Assembly: GCF_021442385.1 (NCBI RefSeq) | Contig: NZ_MUZA01000002.1 | Location: 151,525 to 215,524 of the forward strand | From: Micromonospora sp. MH99 | Lineage (GTDB): Bacteria; Actinomycetota; Actinomycetes; Mycobacteriales; Micromonosporaceae | Direction: 5' to 3' | Length of the DNA stretch: 64,000 nt | In this document: positions 63,302 through 64,000 of the stretch, piece after piece | Layout: the number at the start of each line of letters is the position of its first letter | How positions within the stretch are numbered: position 1 is the stretch's first letter | Program-made: the position numbers and the translations under genes | Notes under the pieces: generated by a model | Told to the model about the DNA's origin: nothing | Databases searched by the model: none | Seen by the model: the letters and a program-made list of their open reading frames with translations, nothing else

Positions 63302-63307
63302 CCGGGC

Positions 63308-63313
63308 ACGGTA
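63308..63313 (-). promoter_or_regulatory. Leaderless -10 box TACCGT for the beta-lactamase-like gene
   Basis: TACCGT on the minus strand ends 6 nt before the GTG at 63301. It is 27 bp from the opposing LysR -10 box, so the two promoters overlap. Confidence 0.5.
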
Positions 63314-63340
63314 TCCAGTGGCGGTGGTCCGCCGCTGGCG

Positions 63341-63346
63341 TAGGGT
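63341..63346 (+). promoter_or_regulatory. Leaderless -10 box TAGGGT for the LysR gene
   Basis: TAGGGT ends 6 nt before the GTG at 63353. Confidence 0.5.
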
Positions 63347-63352
63347 CCGGCC

Positions 63353-64000
63353 GTGGACCTGCTCCGGCACCTGCGGCACTTCGTGGTGGTCGCCCACGAG
63401 CTGCACTTCGGGCGGGCGGCCGAACTGCTCGGAATGGCCCAGCCGCCGTTGAGCCAGTCGATCCAGCGCCTCGAACGGGAGCTGGAGGTCGAGCTGTTCG
63501 ACCGTTCCCGCCGCCAGGTGCGGCTCACCACCGCCGGCGGTCTGCTGCTCGCCGAGGCGGAGGAACTCCTCGCCGGCGAGGGCCGGCTGCGCAACCTCAT
63601 GGGGCAGGTCCGCGCGGGCGAGCTGGGCATCCTGCGGGCCGGAGTGCCGCCCGAGACCCCCGCGGTGACGCTGCGCGCGCTGCTCGACCAGCTCACCGGC
63701 CGAGCGCCCGGCCTGGACGTGGAGCTGCACGAGCTGACCACCGCCGAGCAGGTGCGGATGCTCACCGAGCGGAGGTTGGACGTGGGGCTCGTGCACCATC
63801 CGGTCGAGGCGGACGGGCTGCGCTTCGGGGCCCCGGTGGACGTACCACTGGGGGTGTTGCTGCCGCGGACGTCGCCGCTGGCCCGCGGCCGGGAGGTGCC
63901 GCTCGCGGCGCTCGCCGGCCTGGACCTGGTGGCCGCGCCCCGGGCCACCGCGCCGGGCTGGCACGACCACCTGCTCGCGGTGTGCCGGCGGCACGGGTGG
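63353..64000 (+). CDS. LysR-family transcriptional regulator, 3' end cut by window
   Basis: The first 216 residues of a LysR regulator, open to the window end. 'LRHFVVVAHELHFGRAAELLGMAQPPLSQSIQRLERELEVELFDRS' is the winged helix-turn-helix, followed by the linker helix and the start of the effector domain ('GILRAGVPPETPAVTLRALL', 'VGLVHHPVEADGLRFG'). The family length is about 300, so roughly a third is missing. Divergence from the beta-lactamase-like gene suggests it controls that gene and itself. Confidence 0.93.
   Translation, partial: MDLLRHLRHFVVVAHELHFGRAAELLGMAQPPLSQSIQRLERELEVELFDRSRRQVRLTTAGGLLLAEAEELLAGEGRLRNLMGQVRAGELGILRAGVPPETPAVTLRALLDQLTGRAPGLDVELHELTTAEQVRMLTERRLDVGLVHHPVEADGLRFGAPVDVPLGVLLPRTSPLARGREVPLAALAGLDLVAAPRATAPGWHDHLLAVCRRHGW

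Overview
The window is about 72-75% GC, with GTG starts, very short intergenic gaps and TANNNT-type -10 boxes, and reads as the chromosome of a filamentous actinomycete. Gene content (secreted GH12 cellulase with CBM2, PL3 pectate lyase, F420-type flavoprotein, many NarL-type two-component systems, several proteins of a Micromonospora/Actinoplanes flavour) points to Micromonosporaceae, most likely Micromonospora; this is inference from family resemblance, not a search. No rRNA, tRNA, insertion sequence, prophage or CRISPR array was seen.

Layout. 1-3710: histidine utilisation operon hutF(partial)-hutI-hutH with 4-bp overlaps. 3773-11305: a leftward block matching in content and order the mycobacterial Rv1331-Rv1341 neighbourhood: clpS, DUF2017, mec, cysO, cysM, a Rv1339-like cyclic-nucleotide phosphodiesterase, rph and rdgB, with two GT4 glycosyltransferases inserted. 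Mec/CysO/CysM form the sulfur-carrier cysteine route; here CysO carries an unusual 32-residue tail after its Gly-Gly. 11445-19075: a dynamin-like GTPase relative, a large LuxR (LAL) regulator, then pncB, pncA and an MFS exporter (pncB is Rv1330c in M. tuberculosis, so the synteny extends here). 19076-21308: repeats and ctaD. 21439-28355: an FAD monooxygenase, a cellulase behind a CebR-like operator, a large secreted M20 peptidase, and a two-ORF amidase unit. 28481-35510: aldo/keto reductase, a LigD-like protein with intact phosphoesterase and dead ligase domain, threonine synthase, a pectate lyase behind a LacI-type palindrome, a GH15 enzyme and a cupin.

35756-49214: accessory stretch of single genes: sulfotransferase, beta-family protein, cysteine-less HesB-like protein, flavin monooxygenase, aquaporin, S13 and M15 DD-carboxypeptidases, two paralogues of an unnamed CRND/PCRLHRWG family, pentapeptide-repeat protein, serine hydrolase, SDR-like protein, PPOX flavoprotein and a small caspase/CHAT-like protein. 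49341-60653: two complete NarL-type two-component systems, each divergent from an ABC transporter, flanking YqeB-like, SOUL and membrane proteins. 60683-64000: DUF1697, a Tat-exported metallo-hydrolase, and a divergent beta-lactamase-like/LysR pair cut by the window edge.

A recurring pattern is a TANNNT hexamer 5-7 nt before the start codon of at least 14 genes, indicating widespread leaderless transcripts and helping to fix starts. Biologically the window joins nitrogen and sulfur metabolism, NAD salvage, cell-wall turnover and plant-polymer degradation, with sugar-responsive operators still recognisable in front of the two polysaccharidase genes.
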